Shown here one piece after another: positions 63,782-64,000 of a DNA stretch of 64,000 nt. The position numbers were made by a program, and so were the translations under genes. Under the pieces are notes generated by a model that saw nothing but the letters and a program-made list of their open reading frames with translations, ran no database searches and was not told the DNA's origin. Position 1 is the first letter of the stretch. Each line of letters starts with the position of its first letter. This stretch comes from Acidovorax sp. sic0104 (GTDB taxonomy: Bacteria > Pseudomonadota > Gammaproteobacteria > Burkholderiales > Burkholderiaceae_C): positions 124,001 to 188,000 of the forward strand of contig NZ_JAHUWH010000006.1 of NCBI RefSeq assembly GCF_019219095.1, read 5' to 3'.

Positions 63782-64000
63782 CCGATGCAAAGAATGCTTC
63801 GCTGAATCCGCTGCCTGCCAACATGGCGCAGACTCAGCCAGCGGCCGCCGTGCAAGGGCCGCCCCGCCGCACGGGCGGCGTCCCCCTGGGGGGGGATGAC
63901 GCACAGCGTCTGAGGGGGGGCTTCCTTTCTGTTCCGCTTTATCGCCTGGCCCACAGCCGCACCGGCGACAAAGGCAACCGCTCCAACATCAGCGTCATCG
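63778..64000 (+). CDS. AtuA-related C-terminal-type protein, with repeat-derived N-terminus (3' partial)
   Basis: Only the first 74 codons are in the window. Residues about 51-74 (VPLYRLAHSRTGDKGNRSNI) match the start of the small domain that accompanies AtuA/DUF1446 proteins, whose usual opening is near LAHARSGDKG. Before it lies an unusual leader of about 50 residues, of which residues 23-48 are encoded by an inverted family B repeat read in frame. The ATG at 63778 overlaps the AtuA-like stop, so it is likely the used start; no later in-frame start near the domain is visible except ATG at 63823, also before the repeat. Confidence 0.8.
   Translation, partial: MTDAKNASLNPLPANMAQTQPAAAVQGPPRRTGGVPLGGDDAQRLRGGFLSVPLYRLAHSRTGDKGNRSNISVI
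63844..63920 (-). repeat. Family B repeat inside a coding region
   Basis: Reverse complement reads CCCCCCCTCAGACGCTGTGC ... GGGGGACGCCGCCCGTGCGG ... CGGGGCGGCCCTTGCACGGC, matching 42749-42845 at both ends of the element. No stop codon occurs in the frame of the gene starting at 63778. Confidence 0.8.

Overview
The window is a contiguous stretch of a high-GC Gram-negative chromosome. Gene content and order point to a betaproteobacterium of the family Comamonadaceae, probably close to Acidovorax: dnaX-ybaB-recR beside a divergent SRP RNA, many Bug-type solute receptors, and AT-rich ATAGCT hairpin repeats. This placement is inferred from sequence character only. I see no rRNA, IS element, prophage or CRISPR array. 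There is one tRNA (Ser-GGA) and one 4.5S/SRP RNA.

Layout. 1-5 kb: the 3' part of an AddA/RecB-type helicase-nuclease, a TIGR03862-type flavoprotein and an exported hypothetical. 5.2-9.5 kb: SRP RNA divergent from dnaX-ybaB-recR, then a MAPEG protein. dnaX carries an A9 slippery run where both alternative frames stop within a few codons. 9.9-15.1 kb: an orphan NitT/TauT-type receptor, a DUF3096 protein, mltD-gloB, and a divergent methyltransferase-rnhA pair. 15.3-20 kb: an RND efflux adaptor and pump. 20.1-24.6 kb: a molybdenum-cofactor block (thioredoxin, moeA, GNAT, mobA, moaA). 24.8-28.6 kb: SDR, DUF2889 and aldehyde dehydrogenase genes with a Crp/Fnr regulator. 28.8-38.6 kb: Mpo1-like protein, bile-acid symporter family protein, tRNA-Ser, diguanylate cyclase, SPFH/NfeD pair, Orn/Lys/Arg decarboxylase, fasciclin protein, periplasmic LigE-type DNA ligase and fabI. 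38.8-44.6 kb: yejABEF peptide ABC transporter. 44.8-46.8 kb: lipocalin, hypothetical and FlxA-like protein. 46.8-51.9 kb: LysR, Bug receptor, a fluoroacetate-dehalogenase-like hydrolase and a LeuC/LeuD-type dehydratase pair, followed by a PhnD-like receptor. 53.3-58.3 kb: four uncharacterised genes (two membrane proteins, an XRE plus degenerate-ATPase protein, a membrane-anchored AAA ATPase). 58.6-64 kb: hybrid histidine kinase, then a LysR regulator divergent from an AtuA-like pair cut by the window end.

Three dispersed repeat families thread the window. Family A is the AT-rich ATAGCT / GCGCTTG double hairpin. Family B is a GC-rich mosaic starting CCCCCTGAG and containing a GGGGGACGC core. 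Family C is GGCTGAGCTTGTCGAAGCC. Several copies lie inside reading frames or supply stop codons (helicase, moeA, DUF2889, Crp/Fnr, last gene), so repeat DNA appears to have become coding sequence.

The strongest candidates for something undescribed are the four-gene ATPase module, the repeat-derived protein segments, and the dnaX recoding site. A 15-bp dyad TGTTGC-N3-GCAACA shared by two unlinked upstream regions is a further lead.
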